A stretch of DNA of 64,000 nt from Luteimonas sp. 9C (GCF_902506295.1 NZ_LR733313.1:445304-509303), one strand, 5' to 3'; shown: positions 8,501-17,736, counted from the first letter of the stretch. The notes: generated from the sequence alone by a model not told the origin. Numbers and translations: made by a program.

Positions 8501-9241
8501 TCAGCTTCGCGCGACGGTCTTCCTCACTGCGCGCTTGCCGGTCGCGGTAGTGCGCCGGGTCGCGGCCGGCTTCGCAGCCGTCGCCTGCTTCGCCACGGGC
8601 TTTTTGGCCGCGGGCTTGCCAGCCGTCTTCGCAGGCGTCTTGGCAGGGGTCTTGGCACTCTTCTTCGCCACCTTCTTCGCGCCGCCTCGCGCATCGGCGT
8701 GCGACGGCGGCAGCTTCGAGGTCTTGTTCGGGCCGCGCAGCTTGACGATGCGGTTCTCGCCCATCACTTCCTCGCGCTTGGTCACGCGCGCGACAGCGAA
8801 TGCGATGGCCTTGCCGATCAGCGAGCCCGGACCGTCCCAGTATTCGGCCGTATGCGCCTGTACCTCGATCAGGGTCAGCTTGGGATCGTTGACGCCCCGC
8901 GGGAAGAAGGCCTTGAGCGCATCGTTCCAGAACGCCTCGATCTTCGCCGGATCCTCGTTGACGTAGGCGTCGCCGGTGATCGACACGTAGGTGTTGCGGC
9001 CCTTCGACGCGTACGCGAGGTTGACTTTGGAGTTGCGCGCGATCTCGGCGACCTTCGGGCTGTCGGAGGCGACGAAGAACCACACGCGCTCACCATCGAA
9101 CTGCGCCTTCTGCGTCGACAGCGGCCGGCTGACCAGGTAACCGCCGGGGCCGACGGTGGTGAACATCGTGATGTCGATGTCCTCGATCAGTTTGGCGATT
9201 GTCTGCGCGTCCTTCGCACCCTTGCTGCTTCGCGTTGCCAT
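8501..9241 (-). CDS. FMN-binding split-barrel (pyridoxamine 5'-phosphate oxidase-like) protein with histone-H1-like tail
   Basis: 246 residues in two parts. Residues 1-165 match general stress protein 26-type split-barrel flavoproteins: IDITMFTTVGPGGYLVSRPL at the start, VWFFVASDSPKVAEI, VNLAYASKG, YVSITGDAYVNED, and a terminal VQAHTAEYWDGPGS. Residues 180-246 are a Lys/Ala/Pro repeat (AKKVAKKSAKTPAKTPAKT and relatives), very like eukaryotic H1 or the AlgP/H1-like bacterial tails, and should bind DNA or RNA. Such barrels bind FMN, F420 or heme; here the tail could tether redox chemistry to the nucleoid. The start has a GGGAG ribosome site 8 nt upstream. It is probably monocistronic. Confidence 0.82.
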   Translation of the reverse strand: MATRSSKGAKDAQTIAKLIEDIDITMFTTVGPGGYLVSRPLSTQKAQFDGERVWFFVASDSPKVAEIARNSKVNLAYASKGRNTYVSITGDAYVNEDPAKIEAFWNDALKAFFPRGVNDPKLTLIEVQAHTAEYWDGPGSLIGKAIAFAVARVTKREEVMGENRIVKLRGPNKTSKLPPSHADARGGAKKVAKKSAKTPAKTPAKTAGKPAAKKPVAKQATAAKPAATRRTTATGKRAVRKTVARS

Positions 9242-9319
9242 GTCGCACTCCCGTCAGGATTCAGCGCGCAGTGTCGGCAGCGCGACGGGCGCCGGACGTG
9301 AAGGTGGCGCGCCGGTGCG

Positions 9320-10522
9320 TCAGCAGGCCGAAGCCGCGTCGCGCTGGCGGCGACGCTCGGCGCGATGCGCCCATGCATAGACCAGCAGGCCCGCTGCAGC
9401 GGTCGCGGCGCCGACATACCCCGTCGATGTCCAGCCCAGTCCCGCGCTGATCGCGAGGCCGCCGAGCCACGGGCCGAGCGCGTTCGCGGTATTGAACGCG
9501 GCGTGGTTGGATGCGGCGGCCAGCGTCTGCGCTTCGCCGGCGACGTCCATCAGCCGCGTCTGCAGCACCGGGGCGAGCGCGCCCATCGTGCCGACCGCGA
9601 CGATCGCCGGCAGGATCGACCACGGCGCGGCCGTCGCGAGCGGGAACAGCAGCAGCACCAGCAGCGACCAGCCCAGGATCACCGGCACCGCGCGGAACTG
9701 CAGGCGATCGACCAGCCAGCCACCGGCGATGTTGCCGAGGATCGCGCCGACACCGAACGCCGCCAGCGCCACCGGAATCCACGACTCGGCCACACGCGTG
9801 ACGTTGATCAGCGTCGGCGCGAGATAACTGAAGACACAGAACATGCCGGCGAAGCCGATCGCGCCGATCAGCAGCGCGTACCAGACCTGGGCGGTGTTGA
9901 ACGCGCGCAGTTCGCGCATCGGCGTCTGCGCCGGCTCGGCGGGATCGGGCGCGAGGAAACGCGCGACCAGCACCACCGTGAGCACCGACAGCGCCGAGAC
10001 CAGCGCGAAGGTCCAGCGCCAGCTGAGCTGCTGGCCGAGCCACGTCGCCAGCGGGTTGCCGACGAGGATCGCGATCGACAGGCCCAGCAGCACGCGGCTG
10101 ACCGCGGCGCCGCGTTGCGCGGGCGGACTGACCGACGCGGCCACGAGCATCGCCACGCCGAAGTAGGCGCCATGCGGCAGCCCGGCCACGAACCGGGCGA
10201 CGAGCATCGTCGCGTAGTTCGGCGCCAGCGCACTGGCGAGATTGCCGAGCGCGTAGAAGCCCATCAGCGCCAGCAGCAGGCGACGGCGCGGCAGCCGCGC
10301 ACCGAGGATCGCGAGCAGCGGTGCGCCGACGACGACACCGATCGCGTAGCTGCTGATCAGATGCCCGACCGCGGGCTCGTCCACGCCGAAACCGCGGGTC
10401 AGGTTCGGCATCAGGCCCATCATCGCGAATTCGCTGGTGCCGATCGCGAAGCCGCCCATCGCCAGCGCGAACAGGATCAGGGTGCGGGTGCGGCGGTCGG
10501 GCAGCGCCGGTGCGGTGGACAT
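9320..10522 (-). CDS. MFS transporter, DHA1-type drug efflux permease
   Basis: A 400-residue permease with twelve predicted membrane helices in two halves. Seen are the DHA1 motifs FAIGTSEFAMMGLMP in the first helix, GARLPRRRLL for the loop 2-3 motif A, and a helix 5 region carrying GNPLATWLGQQLSWRW. This resembles AraJ/YdhP-type sugar- or drug-efflux proteins. The C-terminus is short and basic (RRRQRD). ATG 10522 was chosen because it lies at the family's N-terminus and is preceded by CCGGAGA; the frame is open much further upstream. It is divergent from the flavodoxin-like gene by 192 bases. Confidence 0.85.
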   Translation of the reverse strand: MSTAPALPDRRTRTLILFALAMGGFAIGTSEFAMMGLMPNLTRGFGVDEPAVGHLISSYAIGVVVGAPLLAILGARLPRRRLLLALMGFYALGNLASALAPNYATMLVARFVAGLPHGAYFGVAMLVAASVSPPAQRGAAVSRVLLGLSIAILVGNPLATWLGQQLSWRWTFALVSALSVLTVVLVARFLAPDPAEPAQTPMRELRAFNTAQVWYALLIGAIGFAGMFCVFSYLAPTLINVTRVAESWIPVALAAFGVGAILGNIAGGWLVDRLQFRAVPVILGWSLLVLLLFPLATAAPWSILPAIVAVGTMGALAPVLQTRLMDVAGEAQTLAAASNHAAFNTANALGPWLGGLAISAGLGWTSTGYVGAATAAAGLLVYAWAHRAERRRQRDAASAC

Positions 10523-10714
10523 GGCGGTCTCCGGAACAGGACCCGGCATTATTGTGCATCGCAGCATCCGCGTCATTGCCGCGCGTCGACCACTGCGTTG
10601 CAGCGCCGCCGCCGGCGCAGACCGGGCGGGGCCGGGCTGAACGCGCCGCATCGACGGCGGCTGGACGGGCGGCGCCGGACAGTCGGCGTCCGTCACCGAC
10701 AGGATCGCCTCCCG

Positions 10715-11335
10715 ATGTCGCTCACCGCGTTCGGCCTCAACTGCACCCTCAAATCCGGCGATACGCCGTCGTCGACCCAGACGCTGCTCGACCAGCTGCT
10801 GGCCGCGATGGCCCGCCACGGCGCGAAGACCGGCAGCGCGCGCGTCGCCGACTACGCAGTCAAACCGGGCGTCAGCGCCGATGAGGGCGATGGCGACCAG
10901 TGGCCGGAGCTGCGCAAGCGGATCATGGACGCGGAGATCCTGGTCGTGGCGACACCGATCTGGATGGGCCATCCGTCGAGCATCGCCCAGCGCGTACTGG
11001 AGCGACTGGATGCCGTACTCGGCGAGATCGACGACGACGGCATGTATCCGACCTTCGGCAAGGTCGCGGTGGCCGCAGTGGTCGGCAACGAGGACGGCGC
11101 GCACCACACCTGCGCCCAGCTCTACCAGGGCCTGACCGACGTCGGCTTCACGATCCCCGGCGGCAGCCCGCCGTACTGGGTGGGCGAGGCGATGGGCGCG
11201 GTCGACTACAAGGATCTGGAACAGACGCCGGACAAGGTCGCCGAGACGATCGCCACGATCGCCTCGAACGCAGTCCACCTGGCCCGCGTGCTGCAGGCCC
11301 AACCGTATCCGAAGCCCAGGCGCGGCGCCGGGTGA
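10715..11335 (+). CDS. Flavodoxin-like NAD(P)H-dependent oxidoreductase
   Basis: A 206-residue flavodoxin-fold protein of the NADPH-dependent FMN reductase group. The first strand and phosphate loop read LNCTLKSGDTPSSTQTLLDQL, which I split as NCTLKSG and SSTQTL. The second nucleotide loop is ATPIWMGHPSS, followed by a GNEDGAHH segment and GGSPPYWVGEAMG near the end. These are standard FMN contacts in WrbA/SsuE-like enzymes. It is cytosolic and would reduce quinones or flavin-dependent substrates. The start follows an AGGA motif. Its stop overlaps the GTG start of the DUF72 gene, forming a two-gene operon. Confidence 0.82.
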   Translation: MSLTAFGLNCTLKSGDTPSSTQTLLDQLLAAMARHGAKTGSARVADYAVKPGVSADEGDGDQWPELRKRIMDAEILVVATPIWMGHPSSIAQRVLERLDAVLGEIDDDGMYPTFGKVAVAAVVGNEDGAHHTCAQLYQGLTDVGFTIPGGSPPYWVGEAMGAVDYKDLEQTPDKVAETIATIASNAVHLARVLQAQPYPKPRRGAG

Positions 11336-12042
11336 TCCGCATCGGCTGCGCGGGCTGGTCGATCGCCTCGCGCGATGCGGCGCTGTTCGGCGCAGGCGAC
11401 AGCGTGCTGGCGCGCTATGCGACCCGCTTCGATGCGGTCGAGATCAATTCCACGTTCTACAGACCGCATCGCGCGACGACCTATGCCCGCTGGGCGGACA
11501 GCGTGCCCGCCGGTTTCCGCTTCTCGATCAAGCTGCCGAAGACGATCACCCATGAAGCGCGGCTGGCCGGTTGCGGCGCCGCGCTCGATACGTTTTTCTC
11601 AGCGGCCGGCGGCCTGGGCAGAAAACTAGATTGCGTCCTGGTGCAGTTGCCGCCGAGCCTGGCCTTCGATGCGCGCACGGCGGCCACGTTCTTCGCGATG
11701 CTGGCCAGGCGCTGGCCGGGGCGCGTGGCCTGCGAACCGCGCCATGCCAGCTGGCTCACGCCGCAGGCCGACGCCCTGCTCGCGCGCCACCGCGTCGCTC
11801 GCGTGGCCGCCGATCCTGCCCGGCATGTCGACGACGCGACGCCGGGCGGCAGTACGCAGTTCGCCTACTGGCGCTGGCACGGACATCCGAAGCTCTACTA
11901 CAGCGCCTACGGCGCGACGGCACTCGACGCGATCGCCACCAGGGTCCGGCGCGGGCCTGCCGATGCGTGGGTGGTGTTCGACAACACCGCTGCGGGTCAC
12001 GCGGTCTCCGATGCGGCCGGATTGCAGGCCCGGCTGGACTGA
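11332..12042 (+). CDS. DUF72 family protein
   Basis: A 236-residue TIM-barrel-like DUF72 protein. Characteristic motifs are IGCAGWSI at the start, AVEINSTFYRPH, FSIKLPKTITHEARL, VLVQLPPSLAFD, ACEPRHASWLT, YWRWHGHPKLYYSAY and a closing VVFDNTAAGHAV. The function of DUF72 is not settled; members are near-universal cytosolic proteins, and the conserved acidic and histidine residues suggest an enzyme. The start is a GTG that overlaps the previous stop (GTGA, 11332-11335), which is why the N-terminus begins directly with the family's first strand. Confidence 0.85.
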   Translation: MIRIGCAGWSIASRDAALFGAGDSVLARYATRFDAVEINSTFYRPHRATTYARWADSVPAGFRFSIKLPKTITHEARLAGCGAALDTFFSAAGGLGRKLDCVLVQLPPSLAFDARTAATFFAMLARRWPGRVACEPRHASWLTPQADALLARHRVARVAADPARHVDDATPGGSTQFAYWRWHGHPKLYYSAYGATALDAIATRVRRGPADAWVVFDNTAAGHAVSDAAGLQARLD

Positions 12043-12145
12043 TGTCCTCATCCTCCTGCGACGATGGCCTGTGGCAGGATGCGCGCTCTCCGAACCCGCC
12101 CGGCTTTCCGTGATCTCCAGCGCGCCGCCCGCCCCGATCCAGTTC

Positions 12146-14917
12146 ATGCCCGATTCGAGCGTGATGGCGCACCGGATCGCGACGCACGACTGGTCCACGT
12201 CGCCGCTGGGGACGCCCGACTGCTGGCCGCAATCGCTGCGCACCGCGCTGGGCCTGATGCTCGAATCCCGGTTCGCGATGTGCCTGTGCTGGGGACCGGA
12301 GCTGACCCTGTTCTACAACGACGGTTATGCGCCGCACCTCGGTGCCAAGGACGCCACAGCGCTCGGACGTCCGCTGCAGCAGGTTTGGTCGGAAGTCTGG
12401 GACGACATCCGGCCACTGGTGGACAGCGTGATGGGCGGCACGGCGACGCTCAGCGAGGAGCTGCCGCTGACGATGCTGCGCAACGGGTTTCCGGAAGAGA
12501 CGTTCTGGACGTTCTCGTATTCGCCCCTGCGCGACGAGCACGATGCGATCGCCGGCTTCCTCAACATCACCACCGACGTGACCCGCCGGGTGCAGACCGA
12601 GCGGCGCCTCATGGCCGACGTGGCGCATCTGGGCCGCATGTTCGACCAGGCGCCCGCCTTCATGGCCATGCTGACCGGGCCGGAGCATGTGTTCGCCTAC
12701 GTCAATCCCGCCTACTGCAGCCTGATCGGCGATCGCGGCGACGTGGTGGGCAAGCGGGTCGCCGATGCGCTGCCCGACGCCGTGCGTCAGGGCTATCTCA
12801 CGCTGCTCGACGAGGTCTACCGCAGCGGCCGCGCGTTCTCCGCCGACGGCGCGCGCTACGTCGTGCAGGCCACGCCGGGCGCCCCGTCCGCCGAGCGCTA
12901 CATCGATTTCGTCTATCAGCCGATCACCGAGGGTCGCGAGGTCGTGGGCGTCCTCGTCCAGGGCATCGACGTGACCGCGCGGCATCTCTCGGACGTCGCG
13001 CTGCAGGCGCGCGAAGCGGAGCTTCGCAGCCTCAACAGCAACCTCGAACGCCAGGTCATCGAACGCGCACGCGAACGCTCGCTGACGTGGCAGGTCACGC
13101 CCGATCTGCTCGCCGTGGTCGATCCCGACGGCGTGATCGAGACCGTCAACCCGGCCTGGGAACAGTTGCTGGGCTGGCCGAGCGACGACCTGGTCGGACA
13201 CGGCTGGATGGAACACGTCAGCGCGGACGATCATGCGGTGACGCAGTCGGTGCTCGAGACGCTGCGCGCCGGCAAGCCGGTCCTGCGCTTCGAGAACCGC
13301 TGGCGCACGCGTGCTGGCGGCCTGCGCACCCTGTCGTGGGTGGCGACGCCCGAAGGCGGCCGGTTCTACTGCAGCGCGCGCGACGTCACCGACATCAATG
13401 CCGCGGCAGATGCGCTCACGCGTTCGCAGGCACAGCTGCGCACGCTGTTCGAAACCAGCTACCAGCTGCAGGGCATGTGCACGCCGGACGGCATCGTCAC
13501 GGATGCGAACCGCCCCGTGCTCGACGCCACCGATGCACGCTTCGAGGACCTCATCGGCGCATCGCTGTGGGAGACGTCCTGGTTCGCCGGCACGCCCGGC
13601 ATGCCGGCGCGGATCCGGGCGATGTTCGACCGGGCGGCGGCCGGCGAGACGGTACGCGAGGAGATCCAGCTGCAGTTGCCCGGCGGGCGCCGCTGCCACG
13701 ATCTGTCGCTGCGGCCGATCCACGAGGACGGCCGCATCATCGCCGTCGTGCCCGAGGCGATCGACACGACCGAACGCCGCAATGCCGAGGAGGCGCTGCG
13801 GCAGTCGCAGAAGCTCGAAGCGATCGGTCAGCTCACCGGCGGCGTCGCGCACGACTTCAACAATCTGCTGACCCCGATCGTCACTGCGCTCGATCTGGCC
13901 GCCGATCCCGACGCGCGTTCCGAGCGACGCACGCGGATGATCGGCGTGGCGCGCCAGTCGGCGGATCGCGCGGCCACGCTGGTCCAGCGTCTGCTGTCGT
14001 TCGCGCGCCGGCAGCCGCTGCAGACGCTGGACGTCGATGTGGCGACGCTGGTGTCGGGCATGGCCGAGCTGGTCGACAGTTCCAGCAGTCCGCGCGTACG
14101 CCTGGTGCTCGACATCGCCGGCGATCTGGCGCCGGCGGTGGCGGATCCCAACCAGCTGGAAATGGCGATCCTCAATCTCAGCGTCAACGCCTGTGACGCG
14201 ATGCCCGAGGGCGGCACGCTGACGCTCGGCGCCCGCAACGCCTGCGTGTCCGACGGCGAACGCATCGCGCCGGGCCGCTACGTGGTGGTGTCGGTGGCGG
14301 ATACCGGGTGTGGCATGGACGAGCAGACGCGCCAGCGCGCGATCGAGCCGTTCTTCTCCACCAAGGGCATCGGCAAGGGCACCGGCCTCGGCCTGTCGAT
14401 GGCGCATGGCCTGGCCTCGCAGCTCGGCGGCCGCCTGACGATCGACAGCACGCCCGGTACGGGCACCACCATCCATCTCTGGCTGCCGGTGGGTTCGCAC
14501 CCCGGCGCCGCATCCGACGACGAGGACACGACTTTGAGCATCACTGGCGACGACCGCGGCACCGCACTGGTGGTCGACGACGAGGATTCGGTGCGCATGT
14601 GCACCTCCGACGCGCTCGAGGACATGGGCTACCGCATCGTCGAGGCCAGTTCGGCCGAAGACGCGCTGCGCGCACTCGACGACGGGCTGATGCCCGCCAT
14701 CCTGGTCACCGACCATCTGATGCCCGGCATGACCGGCGCCGAACTCGCCCGCACCGTGCGCGCACGTCTGCCGGAGACGGCCATCGTGATCGTCTCGGGT
14801 TACACCAGCATGGCCGACTTCGATCCGGGCCTGACGATCCTCAGCAAGCCGTTCCGCCAGCATGAACTCGCGGCGAGCGTGGAGTCGGCGAACGCGGCGA
14901 TCCAGACCGCCGCCTGA
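12146..14917 (+). CDS. Soluble multi-PAS hybrid sensor histidine kinase
   Basis: About 923 residues with no membrane helix. An N-terminal PAS-like sensor (DWSTSPLG, PELTLFYND) is followed by three further PAS domains around residues 160-300, 310-420 and 425-545. Next come a HisKA/HATPase core with phosphoacceptor His569 (GGVAHDFNNLL), an N box (NLSVNACDAMPEGG), a G1 box (DTGCGMD) and G2 (GTGLGLSMAHG). A C-terminal receiver has Asp856 in VTDHLMPGMTG and Lys in LSKPF. This hybrid class senses cytosolic redox, light or ligand cues; bound cofactors cannot be read here. The start is uncertain: GTG 12110 or ATG 12164 are alternatives and none has a good ribosome site. No dedicated output regulator lies nearby. 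Confidence 0.85.
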   Translation: MPDSSVMAHRIATHDWSTSPLGTPDCWPQSLRTALGLMLESRFAMCLCWGPELTLFYNDGYAPHLGAKDATALGRPLQQVWSEVWDDIRPLVDSVMGGTATLSEELPLTMLRNGFPEETFWTFSYSPLRDEHDAIAGFLNITTDVTRRVQTERRLMADVAHLGRMFDQAPAFMAMLTGPEHVFAYVNPAYCSLIGDRGDVVGKRVADALPDAVRQGYLTLLDEVYRSGRAFSADGARYVVQATPGAPSAERYIDFVYQPITEGREVVGVLVQGIDVTARHLSDVALQAREAELRSLNSNLERQVIERARERSLTWQVTPDLLAVVDPDGVIETVNPAWEQLLGWPSDDLVGHGWMEHVSADDHAVTQSVLETLRAGKPVLRFENRWRTRAGGLRTLSWVATPEGGRFYCSARDVTDINAAADALTRSQAQLRTLFETSYQLQGMCTPDGIVTDANRPVLDATDARFEDLIGASLWETSWFAGTPGMPARIRAMFDRAAAGETVREEIQLQLPGGRRCHDLSLRPIHEDGRIIAVVPEAIDTTERRNAEEALRQSQKLEAIGQLTGGVAHDFNNLLTPIVTALDLAADPDARSERRTRMIGVARQSADRAATLVQRLLSFARRQPLQTLDVDVATLVSGMAELVDSSSSPRVRLVLDIAGDLAPAVADPNQLEMAILNLSVNACDAMPEGGTLTLGARNACVSDGERIAPGRYVVVSVADTGCGMDEQTRQRAIEPFFSTKGIGKGTGLGLSMAHGLASQLGGRLTIDSTPGTGTTIHLWLPVGSHPGAASDDEDTTLSITGDDRGTALVVDDEDSVRMCTSDALEDMGYRIVEASSAEDALRALDDGLMPAILVTDHLMPGMTGAELARTVRARLPETAIVIVSGYTSMADFDPGLTILSKPFRQHELAASVESANAAIQTAA

Positions 14918-15186
14918 TCGCGGCGGCGGGCGTCCACGCGCGACGACGCCCCGCCCCGCTCGCCGGCTTCAGCCCTGCGGAAACCGCCACGGCGGCGGCA
15001 GCGGCGTGCGTGCATGGGCCACCATCGGCGACACGCGGTTGGTCGAATTCGTGGAGGGTGCGGTCCATGTCGACCGCCGGCAGGATGTCGGCCTGTCCTT
15101 GTTCACGGCCGCCTGCGCCGCGGCGCGCGCGTTGCCGCGCGTCATGCCGACCGCAGCGCATGGGCGACTCCGACGCTCCGCAGGCG

Positions 15187-16215
15187 CTAGGCCGTCTGGC
15201 TTGCGATGATCTTGCCCAGCAGCGCGTGCAGCTGCGCGAGGTGGCCCGAACCGGCGGCCGCGGTCTCGTCGGACGTCATCGCCACCGTGAGATTCAGCGA
15301 CGGCACGATGTAGAGCATCTGTCCGCCGTGGCCCCAGGCGTAGCGCACGTCGTGACCGCCGATCCGGCGCGCGAACCAGCCGTAGCCGTAACCGTCGCCG
15401 GTGTAGACCGAGCGCGTGCGCGGGACCCACGACTGTGCGATCCAGCTCGCCGGAATCAGCTGCGCGCCGGATGCGGCGCGGCCGTGGTTGCGGTAGAGCT
15501 CGCCGAAGGCGAGCAGCGAACGCGGCGTCATCGCCATCTGGTTGCCGCCGAAATGCAGGCCCTGCGGATCGGTATCCCAGGACGCGATCGAAAACCCCGC
15601 CTGCGGGCCCAGCCATTCGGCCGCAAGCGCACGCACCGGCTTGCCGCCGACCTTGGCGAGCACGGCCGACAGCAGATGGGTGGAGCCGGTCGAATAGATC
15701 ATGCCGCCGCCAGGATCGTCGACGAAGGGCCGCGCCAGCGCGTCGCGCACCCAGTCGCGCTGCGCGACCCAGCGCCCGTAATGGCGCCCGGACGTGGACT
15801 GCAGGCCGGCCTGCATCGACAGCAGATGCCCGATGGTGACCTGCGCCAGCCGCGGATCGGGATCGCGCGGCAGGCGATCGGCCAGTAGTGGCGCGACCGG
15901 CTGATCCGCGCCCTCGAGCAGGCCGCGCTCGATGGCGATGCCGACCAGTGTCGACATCACCGTCTTCGACGCCGACTTGATGTTCGCCGGGCGTGTGGTC
16001 GACGCGCCGCGATACCCGCGTTCGGCGAGCACCGCGCCATCGCGCGCGACCAGCACCGTGCGCAGCGGCGCCATCGAGACGGCGTCCTCTAGCACGCTCT
16101 GGAGCGCGTCGCCGCGCGCCGGGAGCTCGGCATTCGCAGCGGCCTGTGCGAATGCGGGCAGGCTGGCTGCCGCGCAGAGCAGCGACGCGAGCAGGACGAT
16201 CAGGAGGCGATGCAT
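15187..16215 (-). CDS. Exported serine hydrolase of the class C beta-lactamase/DD-peptidase fold
   Basis: 342 residues with a signal peptide (LLIVLLASLLCAA, cleavage near PAFAQ). The penicillin-binding-protein-like fold has the SxxK nucleophile motif as SASK in NIKSASKTVM. The second motif reads YST in MIYSTGSTH, where many lactamases have YxN, and the third is HGG (WGHGGQ). This pattern is typical of esterase/EstB-like or D-aminopeptidase-like members rather than true beta-lactamases. It acts in the periplasm. A GATACT hexamer sits exactly 6 nt before ATG 16215, suggesting a leaderless message. The open frame extends 9 codons further upstream. Confidence 0.82.
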   Translation of the reverse strand: MHRLLIVLLASLLCAAASLPAFAQAAANAELPARGDALQSVLEDAVSMAPLRTVLVARDGAVLAERGYRGASTTRPANIKSASKTVMSTLVGIAIERGLLEGADQPVAPLLADRLPRDPDPRLAQVTIGHLLSMQAGLQSTSGRHYGRWVAQRDWVRDALARPFVDDPGGGMIYSTGSTHLLSAVLAKVGGKPVRALAAEWLGPQAGFSIASWDTDPQGLHFGGNQMAMTPRSLLAFGELYRNHGRAASGAQLIPASWIAQSWVPRTRSVYTGDGYGYGWFARRIGGHDVRYAWGHGGQMLYIVPSLNLTVAMTSDETAAAGSGHLAQLHALLGKIIASQTA

Positions 16216-16261
16216 GACCCGAGTATCGCCCGCACGCTGCACGTACCGATGAAAGCCGGCA

Positions 16262-17167
16262 TCAGCCCGCGTCGACGGCGATCAGCGCCTGGTGCGCGCC
16301 CACGCCCGCGAGCAGTCCCGACGCCACCGCGAGCGGCACGCTGTGCATCGGCTGGCTCAGGTCACCGGCGGCGAACACGCCCGGCACGGTGGTCTGCTTG
16401 AACGCGTCCACGCGCAGATGCGGACCCAACGGTCCCATGTCCTGCACGCAGCCGAGCGACGCCGCGAGACCGTCGACCGGCTCGACGCGCGAGCCGACGA
16501 ACAGGGCATCGATCGCCACGCGGCGGCCATCGGCCAGCTGCACGCCATCGAGCGCCGGCGCGGTCCCCAGCAACCGGATCACCGGCGCGCGCTCCAGGAC
16601 GACGCCGCGGTTCGCGAGCTTGCGGGCGTCGTCGGCGTCGGGCTCGAAGCCGTGCTCCAGAAAACAGGTCGTCGGCCCCCAGTCGGGCAGCATCAGCGCA
16701 CGATGCAGGCCCATCGCATCGGCTGCGAACACGCCGAGCGCGCGCCCGGCGACTTCGAAACCGTGACAGTAGGGGCAATGCAGCACGCTGCGGCCCCATC
16801 GCGCCGCCAGTCCGTCGAGCGGCGGCAGCACATCACGCACGCCGCCCGCCAGGATCAGCGTGCGGGTCTGCAGGGCCCGGCCGTCCGCGAGCGCCAGCGA
16901 GAACCCGGAGCCCGCAGGTGCCGCGTCGACCACCGTGCCTGCAATGACGGACGCGGTCGGATAGCGCAGCAGTTCCGTACGGCCTTTCGCCAGCAGCGTC
17001 TCCGGCGGCGTGTCGTCATGCCCGAACACGTTGTGCACGGCGGAAGCGAACCGGTTGCGCGGCGCGCCCGCGTCGACGACCACCACCCGGCGTCGCGCAC
17101 GCGCCAGTGCCTGCGCCGCCGACAACCCGGCGCTGCCGCCGCCCACGATCACCACGTCGTGATGCAT
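16262..17167 (-). CDS. Thioredoxin-reductase-like FAD/NAD(P)H oxidoreductase
   Basis: A 301-residue flavoprotein. The FAD Rossmann loop is VVIVGGGSAGLSAA at residues 5-18 and the FAD-proximal closing motif is PGVFAAGDLS. A redox-active CPYC pair (Cys131, Cys134) follows the central NAD(P) domain junction. The second Rossmann loop is degenerate (GRALGVFAADA), so NAD(P)H use is uncertain. The size fits low-molecular-weight thioredoxin reductases and TrxR-like enzymes that often sit beside Rrf2 regulators. It is translated from an AAGGGG ribosome site. It is divergent from the Rrf2 gene, whose product probably represses it through the palindrome between them. Confidence 0.83.
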   Translation of the reverse strand: MHHDVVIVGGGSAGLSAAQALARARRRVVVVDAGAPRNRFASAVHNVFGHDDTPPETLLAKGRTELLRYPTASVIAGTVVDAAPAGSGFSLALADGRALQTRTLILAGGVRDVLPPLDGLAARWGRSVLHCPYCHGFEVAGRALGVFAADAMGLHRALMLPDWGPTTCFLEHGFEPDADDARKLANRGVVLERAPVIRLLGTAPALDGVQLADGRRVAIDALFVGSRVEPVDGLAASLGCVQDMGPLGPHLRVDAFKQTTVPGVFAAGDLSQPMHSVPLAVASGLLAGVGAHQALIAVDAG

Positions 17168-17224
17168 TTCTGCCCCTTCATGTCACTTCGGTTGTTTCAT
17201 GATGGTGGGCGATGCGTTTTCATG

Positions 17225-17236
17225 CAACCCGGGTTG
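17225..17236. promoter_or_regulatory. Perfect 12-bp palindrome, candidate Rrf2 operator
   Basis: CAACCCGGGTTG is its own reverse complement and lies in the 119-base gap between the divergent flavoprotein and Rrf2 genes. The symmetry continues imperfectly to 18-base half-sites (17213-17248, 12 of 18 paired). This is the natural site for autoregulation and control of the flavoprotein, but that is inferred from position and symmetry only. Confidence 0.5.
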
Positions 17237-17286
17237 TGTCGAAATGCGCCTGGGGTATCGTGATCGCCCGTCCCGATGCCGCCCCC

Positions 17287-17736
17287 ATGCGCCCCGACAG
17301 CCGCCTCAGCCGCATGCTCCACGTCCTCATCCACTTGGGGCAGGCCGACGGTCGTGCGACCTCGGACGAGATCGCCGCGATGCTGGGCACCAATCCTGTC
17401 GTCGTACGCCGGACGATGGCCGGGCTGCGCGACCACGGCTACGTGCGCTCGGACAAGGGGCACGGCGGTGGCTGGTCGCTGGCGACCCCGCTCGCCGAGA
17501 TCAGCCTGCTCGACATCCACACCGCACTGGGCTCGCCCGCCCCGTTCGCATTCGGTCTGTCCAACGACGATCCGGAATGCCTGGTGGAAAAGGCCGTGAA
17601 CGCCCACCTCACCGACGCGATGGCGGATGCCGAAGCCCTGCTGCGCGCGCGGCTGGGTGCCGTGACCCTGGCCGACATCGCGGCCGACTTCCAGACGCGT
17701 CTGAAGTCCGGCGGACGACGCCGCGGCGCGCGATGA
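17287..17736 (+). CDS. Rrf2 family transcriptional regulator
   Basis: A 149-residue winged-helix regulator. The N-terminus SRLSRMLHVLIHLGQ, the recognition helix region TNPVVVRRTMAGLRDHGYV and the wing GGGWSLATPL are typical of Rrf2. No three-cysteine Fe-S cluster motif is present: the only cysteine is in PECLVEKAV. It therefore resembles the YwnA/Rrf2 subgroup with one cysteine rather than IscR or NsrR, and may sense thiol oxidation or electrophiles. ATG 17287 begins at the conserved N-terminus; the frame runs back to 17212. It is divergent from a CPYC flavoprotein that is its likely target. Confidence 0.85.
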   Translation: MRPDSRLSRMLHVLIHLGQADGRATSDEIAAMLGTNPVVVRRTMAGLRDHGYVRSDKGHGGGWSLATPLAEISLLDIHTALGSPAPFAFGLSNDDPECLVEKAVNAHLTDAMADAEALLRARLGAVTLADIAADFQTRLKSGGRRRGAR

